A stretch of DNA of 64,000 nucleotides from Pseudoclavibacter terrae (GTDB taxonomy: Bacteria; Actinomycetota; Actinomycetes; Actinomycetales; Microbacteriaceae): positions 290,637 to 354,636 of the forward strand of contig NZ_WBJX01000001.1 in NCBI RefSeq assembly GCF_008831075.1. Reading direction: 5' to 3'. The notes below the pieces were generated by a model. The model did not search any database. It was given only the letters and a program-made list of their open reading frames with translations, and was not told the DNA's origin. The translations under genes were made by a program, and so were the position numbers. Shown in pieces: positions 29,458 to 37,959 of this stretch (position 1 is its first letter; the number at the start of each line of letters is the position of its first letter).

Positions 29458-29655
29458 AGGGCGGAGTTGTGGTCGTCATTCTCGCGCTTTGGCGACCATA
29501 AGTCCGCCCTGGTCCATGCCCGACGAGTCGAGAGCGGAGGTGTGGTTCTCACCCACGCGTCTCGCGACCTCAAGTCCGTTCTGGCGCAAGCCCGCCAAGT
29601 CGAGGGCGGAGTTCTGGTCGTCATTCTCGCGTCTTGGTGACCATAAGTCCGCCCT
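29458..29655. repeat. Three tandem ~72-bp units, each a ~53-nt hairpin (family D)
   Basis: Units begin at 29458, 29531 and 29603. Units 1 and 3 are nearly identical 53-nt hairpins with ends AGGGCGGA...TCCGCCCT and inner GTGGTCG/CGACCAT-type pairing. Unit 2 is diverged (AGAGCGGA...TCCGTTCT) but still pairs. The array fills the 304-bp gap between the histidine kinase and the convergent MFS gene. A related single hairpin is at 44641. Confidence 0.85.
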
Positions 29656-29684
29656 CGGCGGTGTGGCGGGGTGGGGCGCGGGCG

Positions 29685-31151
29685 TTACACGGCGACGGGC
29701 GGCTGGCCGACCCGCTCCGGGGCATCTTGGAACGCCGTCTTCGGCACGAAGCAGAGCGCGACGGCGGCGGCCACGGCCGTCAGCCCGCAGACGGTCCACA
29801 CGGTGAAGTAGCCCGTGAGGGAGCCGGCCGTGCCCTCGCCCGCGGCTGGGGCGCTCGTCAGCGTGCCGAGCAGGGCGATGCCGAACACGCACGACGCCAT
29901 GGCCCCGCCCAGCGTCTTCACCGAGTTCGTCAATCCGGTCGCGACGCCCGTCTGGGTCGCCGGGGCTGCGGCCGCCGCCGCGGAGGGAAGCGCCGCGACG
30001 AGTGCGCCTGACCCGATGCCCGCGATGACCATGTTGGTGACCGCCTGCACGTATCCGTCGTGGAAGGGCAGGAACAGCAGGTAGCCCGTCGCGACGAGGC
30101 CGCTGGCGCCGATGAGCGCGAGGCGGGGCGCCAGGAGCTTCATGACCTGCGCGTAGAGCAGGGCGCCAGCGACCATGGAGAGCACGTACGAGCCGATGAG
30201 GATCGACGTCTGGCCAGCGGATGCGCCCAGCCCGTATCCGTACACGCTCGGGTCGGTGCGCGCGAAGGTCGAGAGGGGCGCCTGCGCGCCGAGCACGCTC
30301 ACGCCGAAGAGGCCGGCCGTCAGGAACACGGGCCAGAGCGCCGAGGACCGGAAGAGGCGCACGTCGATGAGGGGATCGGGTCGGCTGAGCTCGACTCGCG
30401 CGAAGACGGCGAGCAGGGCCAGGCCCAGCATCACGATGAGCCAGGAGAAGAGGTCTGCTGGCCCGTTGACGCGCAGCAGGCTGAGGCCGCCGGTGAAGGC
30501 GATGAGGGCGAAGCTCAGGAGCAGCAGGCCGGGGTAGTCGAGGCTGCCGCCGACGGGGTTGGGGGCCTCCTTCACCCCGAAGAGGATCACGAAGAAGCAG
30601 AGCGCAACCGCGACGGCCGGGATCAGCAGCAGCACGGGCACCGGCAGGGTTTCGGCGAGTGCGCCCGCGCTGAGCGCCCCGGCGATGGCTCCGAGCTGCA
30701 GGGCCGCGACGAGCACGCCGGCGGATGTGCGGGTGAGGCGCGCGGAGTTCGGGCGCTCGCGCGTGCGCGACCAGATGAGCGCGATCTCGATCGGCAGCCA
30801 GATGACGTAGAAGCCCTGCAGCGCCCAGGCGACGAGGAACATCCAGAACTCCTGCGCGAACACGAGGCCGAATGACGCCAACGCGGTGACCGCCGTGGAG
30901 ACGAGCAGCACCTTGCGTTGCCCGAGCATGTCGCCGAGCTTCGCGAGCACCGGCACGACCAGGGCCGACAGCATGAGCTGCGCGCCCTCGAGCCAGTTGA
31001 CGTCGGCGTCGTGGATGCCGAGGTGGCGGGCGATGTCGGTGAGCAGCGGGGTGTAGTACCCCTGCAGGATCCCGCTCGTGAATTCGACGAACGCGAGGAA
31101 GCCGACGATGCCGGCGATCGACGCGAAGCCGGCGGAGCGGAGACGGTGCAC
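29685..31151 (-). CDS. MFS transporter (DHA2-like, 14-helix type)
   Basis: The 488-residue protein has about 14 hydrophobic segments and MFS landmarks (a GDMLGQRKVLL loop after helix 2, and IWLPIEIALIWSRTRERP). It is likely a drug or metabolite exporter of the DHA2 type. The GTG at 31151 is preferred for GAAAGG seven bases upstream. The frame is open to 31313, which would add a low-complexity Thr/Pro/Ala leader. Monocistronic; the M20 peptidase upstream is in the same direction, 247 bp away. Confidence 0.88.
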   Translation of the reverse strand: MHRLRSAGFASIAGIVGFLAFVEFTSGILQGYYTPLLTDIARHLGIHDADVNWLEGAQLMLSALVVPVLAKLGDMLGQRKVLLVSTAVTALASFGLVFAQEFWMFLVAWALQGFYVIWLPIEIALIWSRTRERPNSARLTRTSAGVLVAALQLGAIAGALSAGALAETLPVPVLLLIPAVAVALCFFVILFGVKEAPNPVGGSLDYPGLLLLSFALIAFTGGLSLLRVNGPADLFSWLIVMLGLALLAVFARVELSRPDPLIDVRLFRSSALWPVFLTAGLFGVSVLGAQAPLSTFARTDPSVYGYGLGASAGQTSILIGSYVLSMVAGALLYAQVMKLLAPRLALIGASGLVATGYLLFLPFHDGYVQAVTNMVIAGIGSGALVAALPSAAAAAAPATQTGVATGLTNSVKTLGGAMASCVFGIALLGTLTSAPAAGEGTAGSLTGYFTVWTVCGLTAVAAAVALCFVPKTAFQDAPERVGQPPVAV

Positions 31152-31398
31152 GGTGGTGCCTTTCCTCGAGCGGGGCTGCGTTGGAGCATCGGGTGCCCGA
31201 ACTCCGGCCTCTGTGCTGGCCGGGGTGGGGGTGTGTGGTGCGTCGTGCCGGACGGCAGCGGTGTCGTCCGTCGTTCTGGGTGGAATCACTGTACTGCCGC
31301 CGACGCGCACCACCTACCAACCGGTCTGCGTCGTCTGGCCGTCAGTTCGAGGAGCCGCCGGGGACAGGCCGTCGGGCGTCGGTCGAGGAGCGCGGGAA
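31152..31398. other. Gap between M20 peptidase and MFS gene
   Basis: This 247-bp stretch contains a possible MFS promoter on the minus strand but no convincing gene. No strong repeat or hairpin is apparent. Confidence 0.4.
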
Positions 31399-32787
31399 TC
31401 AGAGCGAGCGCAGCAGGGCCTCGTGGAAGAGCTTGCCCGCGCGGAGGCTCGCGATCGAGACGCGCTCGTCGACGCCGTGGATCGACGCGCGCTGTCTCGC
31501 ATCCATGGCGAGCGGCGCGAAGCGGTAGGTGGCAGGCGCGAAGCGCTGGAAGTGCTTCGCGTCGGTGGCGGCGAGCGTGATGTAGGGCGCGGCGACGGCC
31601 TCCGGATAGGCGAGGCGTGCGGCGTCGCGCAGGAGCCCGAACTGCCGGTTGTCCGTCGGGGCGAGCGCAGTCGGCTCGTTCGGGTCAGTGCAGCGGATGC
31701 GCACCTGCCGGTCGCGGACCGCCCGCCGCACGTGCCGGAGCGTGGAGGCGACGCTCTCGCCCGGCGCGATGCGGCAGTTGAGGGTCGCGCTCGCGCTCGC
31801 GGGGAGTACGTTGTCGGCGGTGCCGCCGTTGAGGCGCGTCGTCGCGAGGGTCGTGCGCACGAGTGCGGCCGCATCGCCGCCGAGACGGGCCAGCGACTGC
31901 GCGGCGAGCAGCGGCGCCCGCGTGAAGGACTCGAGGATGACCCTGCCGCGGCCCCGGGCGTGAGGGATGAACGTCGCGAACATCTCGCGGGCCGCCGGAG
32001 TCAGCCGAGCGGGGAACGGACTGCGTTCCACCCTCGTCACTGCCCTCGCGATGCGGGCCGTGGGCGTGAGCCCGGAGGGCGCCGACGCGTGCCCCGCGTC
32101 TCCGCTCGCCTCCAGGACGACGTTCACCGACCCCTTCTCGCCGACGCCGATCATGGCCGCTGGCACGTCGATGAACGGCAGGGGAGCATCCACGACGGCA
32201 CCGCCTTCGTCGAGCACCAGCCATGGCGTGAGCCCGCGCTCGCGGAACAGCGCCGCGGCCGCGGTCGCGGCTTCCGAGCCGGTCTCCTCGTCGCCGCCGA
32301 ACCACAGGTACACGTCGCGTGCGGGCGCGAAGCCTTCGCCGAGCAGTGATTCGACGGCTTCCAGGATCACGCAGAGCGCCCCCTTGTCGTCGAGGGTGCC
32401 GCGGCCCCACACGGAGCCGTCGGCGACGGCGCCGTCGAATGGCGGATGCGTCCACCCCTCCGATTCGAAGGCCGGGACGACGTCGAAGTGCGCCATGAGC
32501 ACCACCGGACCGCCGGGGGTGGCGACGCCGAGCTGGTCGTCGTCGGCCGTCGTCGGCCAGTGGTACAGCACGCCCCGGTCGGTGACGGGTTCCCGTACGA
32601 GTCGCTGGTGAACCAGCGGGTACAGCTCCTCGATCAGGGCGAGGAAGTCCTGGAGCGGGGCAGAGTCGCGCTCAGGGACGCCAGTCGAGACCGTCTCCAC
32701 CCGCACCATGCGCGACAGGCGCTCGGCGATGCCGTGCGTCTCGTCCGGAACCTCGGAGTCGCGGCCCGTCGCCTGGGGAGCAGTCAT
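31399..32787 (-). CDS. M20-family metallopeptidase/carboxypeptidase
   Basis: The 462-residue protein has the M20 dinuclear zinc signatures MAHFDVVP (first histidine and aspartate), GRGTLDDKGAL (bridging aspartate), GGDEETGS (catalytic glutamate) and a C-terminal IHGVDERV histidine. A lid domain lies between. The pattern is that of PM20D1/CPS1-like carboxypeptidases that hydrolyse N-acyl amino acids or dipeptides in the cytosol. Four bases separate it from the MarR gene upstream, so it is the second gene of a marR operon. Confidence 0.92.
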   Translation of the reverse strand: MTAPQATGRDSEVPDETHGIAERLSRMVRVETVSTGVPERDSAPLQDFLALIEELYPLVHQRLVREPVTDRGVLYHWPTTADDDQLGVATPGGPVVLMAHFDVVPAFESEGWTHPPFDGAVADGSVWGRGTLDDKGALCVILEAVESLLGEGFAPARDVYLWFGGDEETGSEAATAAAALFRERGLTPWLVLDEGGAVVDAPLPFIDVPAAMIGVGEKGSVNVVLEASGDAGHASAPSGLTPTARIARAVTRVERSPFPARLTPAAREMFATFIPHARGRGRVILESFTRAPLLAAQSLARLGGDAAALVRTTLATTRLNGGTADNVLPASASATLNCRIAPGESVASTLRHVRRAVRDRQVRIRCTDPNEPTALAPTDNRQFGLLRDAARLAYPEAVAAPYITLAATDAKHFQRFAPATYRFAPLAMDARQRASIHGVDERVSIASLRAGKLFHEALLRSL

Positions 32788-32791
32788 GGCG

Positions 32792-33313
32792 TCAGTCTAG
32801 GGACGCGTCCCGCCCGGTGCCCTCGACGTCGGCCAGCCAGTGGCCGAGGATGCGGGCGAGCGCGGCCCGGTCGTCTTCGCTCACGCCGGAGAGGAGTCGC
32901 TCCTCGTTCTCGAGGTGTCGCGAGTATGCCCGGTCGATGACCTCGAGCCCAGGCGCGGTGAGCTGCACGACGCGGCCCCGCCCATCCGCTTCGCTGACCC
33001 GTCTGGAGACGAGGCCCGCGCCTTCGAGTCGGTCGACTCGCTTGGTCATGGCGCCCGTCGTGACCATGGTCGATGCGGCGAGCTCGCTTGGCGTGCGCTC
33101 GAATGGCGCGCCGGCCCGCCGCAGGGTGGCGAGCACGTCGAAGTCGCCTTCGCCGAGACCGAACTCTCGGTAGACCCGGGTGAGCTCGTCGGTGAGGTGC
33201 AGGCCGATGCGGTGGATGCGCCCGATCACGCCCATGGGGGATGCGTCGAGGTCCGGGCGCTCGCGTGCCCACTCGGCGAGGATCTGGGTGACGCGGTCAG
33301 CTGGGGCGGTCAT
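32792..33313 (-). CDS. MarR-family transcriptional regulator
   Basis: The 173-residue protein has the MarR winged helix: LGEGDFDVLATLRRAGAPFERTPSELAASTMVTTGAMTKRVDRLEGAGLVSRRVSEADGRG-like core with the wing DGRGR. It forms a dimer that typically binds a short palindrome and releases it on binding a phenolic or drug-like ligand. It diverges from a DMT exporter across 39 bp occupied by a 26-bp perfect palindrome, so it is very probably the repressor of both units. Confidence 0.93.
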   Translation of the reverse strand: MTAPADRVTQILAEWARERPDLDASPMGVIGRIHRIGLHLTDELTRVYREFGLGEGDFDVLATLRRAGAPFERTPSELAASTMVTTGAMTKRVDRLEGAGLVSRRVSEADGRGRVVQLTAPGLEVIDRAYSRHLENEERLLSGVSEDDRAALARILGHWLADVEGTGRDASLD

Positions 33314-33319
33314 GTCGTC

Positions 33320-33345
33320 AGTCTAGCTTCCATGGAAGCTAGACT
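33320..33345. promoter_or_regulatory. 26-bp perfect palindrome, MarR operator candidate
   Basis: The half-site AGTCTAGCTTCCA (33320-33332) is followed by its exact complement TGGAAGCTAGACT (33333-33345). A partial copy TTCCATGGAA recurs at 33350-33359 and overlaps the exporter start codon. The palindrome occupies nearly all of the space between the two start codons. Confidence 0.9.
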
Positions 33346-33352
33346 GTCTTCC

Positions 33353-34213
33353 ATGGAAACTAAATGGCGTTGGATGCTCATCACGGCGATCGCACCGATC
33401 GCCTGGGGCAGCAACTACTTCGTCATGGGCTCCTTCCTCCCAGCGGACGCGCCGCTCTGGGGTGCCGTGCTGCGCGCGCTGCCGGCCGGGCTCGTCCTCC
33501 TCTGCTTCGCCAGGAAGCTGCCCAAGGGCGCGTGGTGGTGGCGCGCCGTCGTGCTCGGCACCATCAACATGAGCGCGTTCTTCGCCCTGGTCTACGTCGC
33601 GTCGCAGCTGCTCCCGTCGAGCATCGCGTCGATGATCATGGCGGCGTCGCCCATCGTCATGATGGTCTTCGCGGTCTCCATGCTCGGCGAGCGGTTGCGT
33701 GTCCTGCCCGTCCTGGGTGCCGCCACCGGCCTCGCCGGGGTCGTGCTCATGCTCGCGACGGGAGCAGGAGCCATCGACTGGATGGGAGTCGCCGCATCCG
33801 TCGCCGCTATGGCGCTCGCCTCGTTCGGCTTCGTCCTGGTGAAGCGGTGGGGGAGTGACGTCGAGCTGCTGCCGCTCACCGCCTGGCAGCTCGTGGGCGG
33901 CGGGGTCGTGCTGCTCCCCGTCGCGCTGCTCATCGAGGGGCCGATGCCGAGCTACGACGGGCCCGCGATCGCAGCGCTCGCCTACGTCGGCCTCGTCTCG
34001 ACGGCCCTCGCGTACCTCGCCTGGTTCGCCGGGCTCAGGAACCTCACGGCAGGGACGACCGGTCTGATCGGACTCCTCAACCCGGTCACGGGTGTCCTCC
34101 TCGGAACGCTTGTTGCCGGCGAGGTGCTCACCTGGCAGCAGGGGGTGGGTATGGCGTTGGTGCTGCTCGGGATCCTGCTGGGGCAGTCTGCTCGCCGTCC
34201 TCGATCGGAGTAA
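33353..34213 (+). CDS. EamA/DMT-family transporter
   Basis: The 286-residue protein has ten hydrophobic helices in two EamA repeats (first helix WMLITAIAPIAWGSNYFVMGSF, repeat two from about residue 141). The family exports metabolites and toxic compounds. The start at 33353 or an in-frame ATG at 33332 both lie in the MarR palindrome region and neither has a clear ribosome site, so the mRNA may be leaderless. Divergence from marR suggests drug or metabolite efflux induced by its substrate. Confidence 0.9.
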   Translation: METKWRWMLITAIAPIAWGSNYFVMGSFLPADAPLWGAVLRALPAGLVLLCFARKLPKGAWWWRAVVLGTINMSAFFALVYVASQLLPSSIASMIMAASPIVMMVFAVSMLGERLRVLPVLGAATGLAGVVLMLATGAGAIDWMGVAASVAAMALASFGFVLVKRWGSDVELLPLTAWQLVGGGVVLLPVALLIEGPMPSYDGPAIAALAYVGLVSTALAYLAWFAGLRNLTAGTTGLIGLLNPVTGVLLGTLVAGEVLTWQQGVGMALVLLGILLGQSARRPRSE

Positions 34214-34218
34214 CGTTC

Positions 34219-34232
34219 TGGCAGCGCTATCA
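34219..34232. promoter_or_regulatory. LacI/GalR-type operator
   Basis: TGGCAGCGCTATCA fits the LacI-family pattern TGnnAGCGCTnnCA exactly. It lies just upstream of the promoter of the importer operon. Matching sites occur at 48969 and 53269. Confidence 0.7.
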
Positions 34233-34238
34233 CGAGTC

Positions 34239-34267
34239 TTGATCTAACGTCAGACGTATGATGTAAT
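34239..34267 (+). promoter_or_regulatory. Promoter of the sugar importer operon with GntR-type operator
   Basis: TTGATC (34239-34244) and TGTAAT (34262-34267) are separated by 17 bp. The spacer contains the perfect 11-bp palindrome ACGTCAGACGT (34247-34257) with the FadR/GntR core GT-N3-AC, and CGTATGATGTA (34255-34265). Both elements have counterparts at the 47.6-kb promoter. Confidence 0.65.
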
Positions 34268-34327
34268 CGCACCACCCCGAGATGCGGGCAGCAGTCGTCA
34301 ACGACGTCGACCAGAGAAGGACGCACA

Positions 34328-35692
34328 ATGTTGCAAGATTCGTCCCAGAAGCGCCGAAGCAGGCGCATCGCCACCATCGCGGCAGCTGCTGCATCAGCCC
34401 TGCTGCTCGCCGGATGCGCCGGAGGAGCCAGCGGAGAGGTCAACAGCGAGTACGGGTTCGCGACGGCAGAGCAGGAAGCCGACAGCCCCATCATGGTGTG
34501 GGTCGACGCGGCCCGCGAACCGGCGATCGCCGCCTTCCAGGAAGCCAACCCCGACGTGCCCATCGAATACGAGGTCTACGACGGCAACGCCGGTGGCAGC
34601 GGCACCTTCCAGACGCGCATCGCGCTCATGGACCAGGCGGGCGAAGGATGGCCGGACGTCGTCTTCTCGACGCAGCAGAACGACGCCTCGTGGGCGTCCC
34701 AGCCGGCACCGGGTGGCGGGCAGGGCTTCGCAGCTCCCCTCAACAAGGGCTTCTTCGACCAGGAGTTCCTCGACGGCTTCTCCACCGGTGCCCTCGACCC
34801 GTCCACGATCGACGACACCGTGTACGGCCTCCGCAATGACCTCGCGCAGGTCGTCACCTACTACAACCAGTCGCTGCTCGACCAGTTCGGCTACGAAGTG
34901 CCGACGACGTGGGAGGAATACGGGCAGCTCGGCGAAAAGCTCGCAGCCGAGCACCCGGGCTACATCCTCGGCAGCGTCGGCGACGCCTTCATGCCATACG
35001 TCTACTACCAGGGCTCGCAGTCGCCGGTCTTCCAGACCGAGGGCGACACCTTCGTCGCCGACATGGAGTCGGAGAACTCGGTGGAGATCACCAAGATCCT
35101 CGACAAGATGATCGCGAACGGCACGATCGTGCAGGACAGCGTGTTCAGCGCCGAGTTCACGTCGAAGTACGCCGACAAGGTCGTCGTCATGCCCGGGCCG
35201 GTCTGGTACACGGGCGCCGTCTTCCAGAGCGGACTCCAGGTGCCGGAAGGGCAGCTGGGCGTCGCGGCCCCGCTCGCCTGGGAGGGCGAGGAGATCGCCA
35301 CAGGCAACGTCGGCGGCGGCATCTGGTACGCCTCCAGCCACACCAAGAACCTCGAAGCAGCCAAGACGTTCCTCGAGTTCGCGGTCAGCGCCCCCGAATT
35401 CCAGGTCGAGCTCTCGAGCGGCTACCCGGCGTACTCGTCGGCCGCTGAGGGATGGCTCGGCAAGCTCGCCGACACCGGCTACTTCATCGACGGCTTCGAG
35501 CAGCAGATGATCGACGCGGGCGGCAGCATCTGGAGCGGCTGGGCATCGGCGCGCTTCAGCCCCGAGACCGGATGGGCGACGACCGTGATGCCGGCCATCG
35601 CCGAGGGCAAGACCATCGAGTCGGTGCTCCCCGCCTGGCAGACCGAAGTGCTCAACGAGGCACAGGTGAACGGGTACACGGTCGCCGAATGA
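34328..35692 (+). CDS. Sugar ABC transporter substrate-binding lipoprotein (family 1)
   Basis: The 454-residue protein has an Arg-rich n-region, hydrophobic core and lipobox LAGC (C30). A family-1 solute-binding fold follows (IMVWVDAAREPAIAAFQEANP near the N-terminus, then VYGLRNDLAQVVTYYNQSLLDQFGYEVPTTWEEYG-type hinge region). It binds a sugar or oligosaccharide outside the membrane. It is the first gene of a long operon of importer plus deoxysugar catabolic enzymes, with ATGA overlap to the permease. The ligand is probably the sugar degraded by those enzymes. Confidence 0.93.
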   Translation: MLQDSSQKRRSRRIATIAAAAASALLLAGCAGGASGEVNSEYGFATAEQEADSPIMVWVDAAREPAIAAFQEANPDVPIEYEVYDGNAGGSGTFQTRIALMDQAGEGWPDVVFSTQQNDASWASQPAPGGGQGFAAPLNKGFFDQEFLDGFSTGALDPSTIDDTVYGLRNDLAQVVTYYNQSLLDQFGYEVPTTWEEYGQLGEKLAAEHPGYILGSVGDAFMPYVYYQGSQSPVFQTEGDTFVADMESENSVEITKILDKMIANGTIVQDSVFSAEFTSKYADKVVVMPGPVWYTGAVFQSGLQVPEGQLGVAAPLAWEGEEIATGNVGGGIWYASSHTKNLEAAKTFLEFAVSAPEFQVELSSGYPAYSSAAEGWLGKLADTGYFIDGFEQQMIDAGGSIWSGWASARFSPETGWATTVMPAIAEGKTIESVLPAWQTEVLNEAQVNGYTVAE

Positions 35693-36678
35693 CCTCCACG
35701 CCGCTCGAATCCGAGACGCGGACTGAACCCGCGGTCGGCGCCGCTCCCCAGAGCGACGCCGACCCGGCAGGACCGAGGAAGCCACGCAAGGCGGGGCGAC
35801 AGCGCGCCGCCAACCCGCTCGCGAACGAGACCCGCTTCGGGTACATCTTCGTCAGCGGCTACGTGCTGCTGCTCCTCGCCTTCGGCATCGTCCCGACGCT
35901 CTACGCGGTCTTCCTCTCGATCACCGAGAACGGCGTCTTCGTCGGCATCGACAACTTCGTCCGCGTCTTCGGCGACTACCGCTTCCTGCCTGCCGTCGGC
36001 CACGTCACGCTGTACATCGTCTTCTGGCTGATCAGCCTCATCGTGCTGGTCGTGTTCCTGGCCATCATCGTGCATTCGATCCGCGCGAAGTGGCTGAGCG
36101 TCAGCATCCGCTTCCTCTACTACATCCCGGGCGCCATCGCGGGGGCATCGAGCGTCATGCTCTGGCTGTTCCTGCTCGACCCCACCGTCAGCCCCGTCGC
36201 CGGCCTCCTGCGTGCGATGGGCTACGACTCGCTCATCCGCACCGTCTCCATCGACAACCTGCCGATCGTCTTCACCGTCATCGCGTTCTGGACCGGCGCC
36301 GGCAGCTGGATCGTCATCATGTACGGCGCGCTCAACAACATCAGCAACGAGGTCATCGAAGCGGCGAAGGTCGACGGCGCCAACCCCCTGCAGGTGGCTC
36401 TCCACATCCAGCTGCCCATGATGACCAAGTGGATCTCCTACATGGGCATCATGTCGCTCGCCGCGGGGACGCAGCTCTTCGTCGAGCCGCGCGTGCTCTC
36501 GCAGGCCAGCCGCGGCGTCGTGCCGGAGGACTACTCGCTCAACCAGCTCGCCTACCTCTACGCGTTCAAGCAGGGCGACTTCTCGGGCTCCGCAGCCATC
36601 TCCATCACGCTCCTCGTCGTCGCCCTCGCGCTCTCGACGATCTTCATCCTCAAGGGAAAGCTGTTCGAACGTGACTGA
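35689..36678 (+). CDS. Sugar ABC transporter permease (MalF-like)
   Basis: The 329-residue protein has a ~45-residue polar leader, six membrane helices, and the binding-protein-dependent permease EAA loop EAAKVDGANPLQVALHIQLP. It pairs with the MalG-like permease that overlaps its 3' end by 8 bp. No ATPase is encoded in this operon; in actinobacteria such importers commonly share a distant MsiK-type ATPase. Confidence 0.93.
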   Translation: MTSTPLESETRTEPAVGAAPQSDADPAGPRKPRKAGRQRAANPLANETRFGYIFVSGYVLLLLAFGIVPTLYAVFLSITENGVFVGIDNFVRVFGDYRFLPAVGHVTLYIVFWLISLIVLVVFLAIIVHSIRAKWLSVSIRFLYYIPGAIAGASSVMLWLFLLDPTVSPVAGLLRAMGYDSLIRTVSIDNLPIVFTVIAFWTGAGSWIVIMYGALNNISNEVIEAAKVDGANPLQVALHIQLPMMTKWISYMGIMSLAAGTQLFVEPRVLSQASRGVVPEDYSLNQLAYLYAFKQGDFSGSAAISITLLVVALALSTIFILKGKLFERD

Positions 36679-37618
36679 CACCGTGATCTCAAGGAACGTC
36701 GAGCACCAGGACACCGCGCATCCGCCGACGAAGGCGCTCGCCCGGAAGCTCACACCGGGCGAGTGGATCATGCGCATCGTGCTCGGCGCGGTCATCGCCT
36801 CGTTCGTCGTGTTCTTCCTGCTCCCGATCGTGTGGCTCCTCCTCGCCGGCACGAAGGATGCCCGCTCGCTGCTGCTCGAGAACCCCATGTCGTTCGGCTC
36901 GTTGGAGCAGCTGGCCGCCAACTGGGAGCAGCTGTTCAGCTTCCAGAACGGCATCTTCCTCACCTGGATCGGGAACTCGGCGCTCTACTCGTTCGGCGCC
37001 CTCGTCATCACGCTCATCGTGAGCGTCCCCGCCGGCTACGCCCTCGCGCTCGGCAACTTCAAGGGCCGCAAGGCGCTGCTGCTCGTGACGCTCATCGTCA
37101 TGCTCATCCCGAACACCGCCCTCGTGCTGCCGATCTTCCTCGAGCTGAGCGCAGTCAAGCTCATCGGATCTCCACTTGCCGTGATCCTGCCGTTCTCGTT
37201 CTTCCCGTTCGGCGTGTACCTGACCTACATCTACTTCTCGACGGCGGTGTCCCGAGACCTGCTCGACGCCGCGCGCATCGACGGCGCCAGCGAGCTCCGA
37301 GTCTTCGCGCAGGTCGCGATGCCGCTCGCCGCACCCGTCATCGCGCTGGTCGGATTCTTCAGCTTCACCGGCAACTGGAACAACTACTTCCTGCCCTTCC
37401 TCATGGTGGGCGGCAAGAACGTGCCGGTGCAGGTCGGCCTCGCGAATCTGCTCTCCAACGTGCCGCAGTTCAACCCGACGACCGCGACGAGCATCGTCAT
37501 CGAGCTGCCGACGCTCGCCCTCGCGACGCTGCTGTCGGTCGCGCCGATCGTCATCATCTTCCTGTTCTCGCAGCGCTTCCTCGTCGACGGCATGACCGCG
37601 GGCGGCACGAAGGGATGA
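36671..37618 (+). CDS. Sugar ABC transporter permease (MalG-like)
   Basis: The 315-residue protein has six helices and the EAA loop LLDAARIDGASELRVFAQVAMP. GTG start within the end of the MalF-like gene; its own stop overlaps the mutarotase start (ATGA). Confidence 0.93.
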   Translation: MTDTVISRNVEHQDTAHPPTKALARKLTPGEWIMRIVLGAVIASFVVFFLLPIVWLLLAGTKDARSLLLENPMSFGSLEQLAANWEQLFSFQNGIFLTWIGNSALYSFGALVITLIVSVPAGYALALGNFKGRKALLLVTLIVMLIPNTALVLPIFLELSAVKLIGSPLAVILPFSFFPFGVYLTYIYFSTAVSRDLLDAARIDGASELRVFAQVAMPLAAPVIALVGFFSFTGNWNNYFLPFLMVGGKNVPVQVGLANLLSNVPQFNPTTATSIVIELPTLALATLLSVAPIVIIFLFSQRFLVDGMTAGGTKG

Positions 37619-37959
37619 GCACGGGAAGGACCGCGGTCACGCGGCACGGATTCGTGGTCGACGTGCGGCCGGAGAAACGCGAGGAGTACCTGGAGCTGCA
37701 CCGAGCCGTCTGGCCGCGGGTCGAGGAGGCGATGCGCGAGCAGGGCATCCGCAACTACTCGATCTTCATCATCGACACCACGCTCTTCGGCACCTACGAG
37801 TACGTCGGCGACGACTACGAGGCAGACATGGCGCGCGTGCAGCTCGACGAGGAGAGCCAGCGCTGGTGGCGGCTCACGGACCCCTGCCAGACCCCGTTCG
37901 GTGAGGCGCGCGACGGTGAGCTGTGGCGGGAGATGGAGCTGGCATGGCACATGGACTGA
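37615..37959 (+). CDS. L-rhamnose/L-fucose mutarotase family protein (RhaM-like)
   Basis: The 114-residue protein is a single RhaM domain: VVDVRPEKREEYLELHRAVWPRVEEAMREQGIRNYSIF with the histidine at LHRAVWP, then TLFGTYEYVG and a C-terminal WWRLTDPCQTPF. Such enzymes interconvert anomers of 6-deoxy sugars such as L-rhamnose or L-fucose. It overlaps the permease and, 3', the amidohydrolase, so it is translated as part of the operon. Its presence is the clearest pointer to a deoxyhexose substrate. Confidence 0.92.
   Translation: MSTGRTAVTRHGFVVDVRPEKREEYLELHRAVWPRVEEAMREQGIRNYSIFIIDTTLFGTYEYVGDDYEADMARVQLDEESQRWWRLTDPCQTPFGEARDGELWREMELAWHMD

Noticed and set aside
29428..29640. Open frames through the tandem hairpin units
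   Set aside because: The DNA-level palindrome and repeat structure explains the openness; no ribosome site or family is visible.
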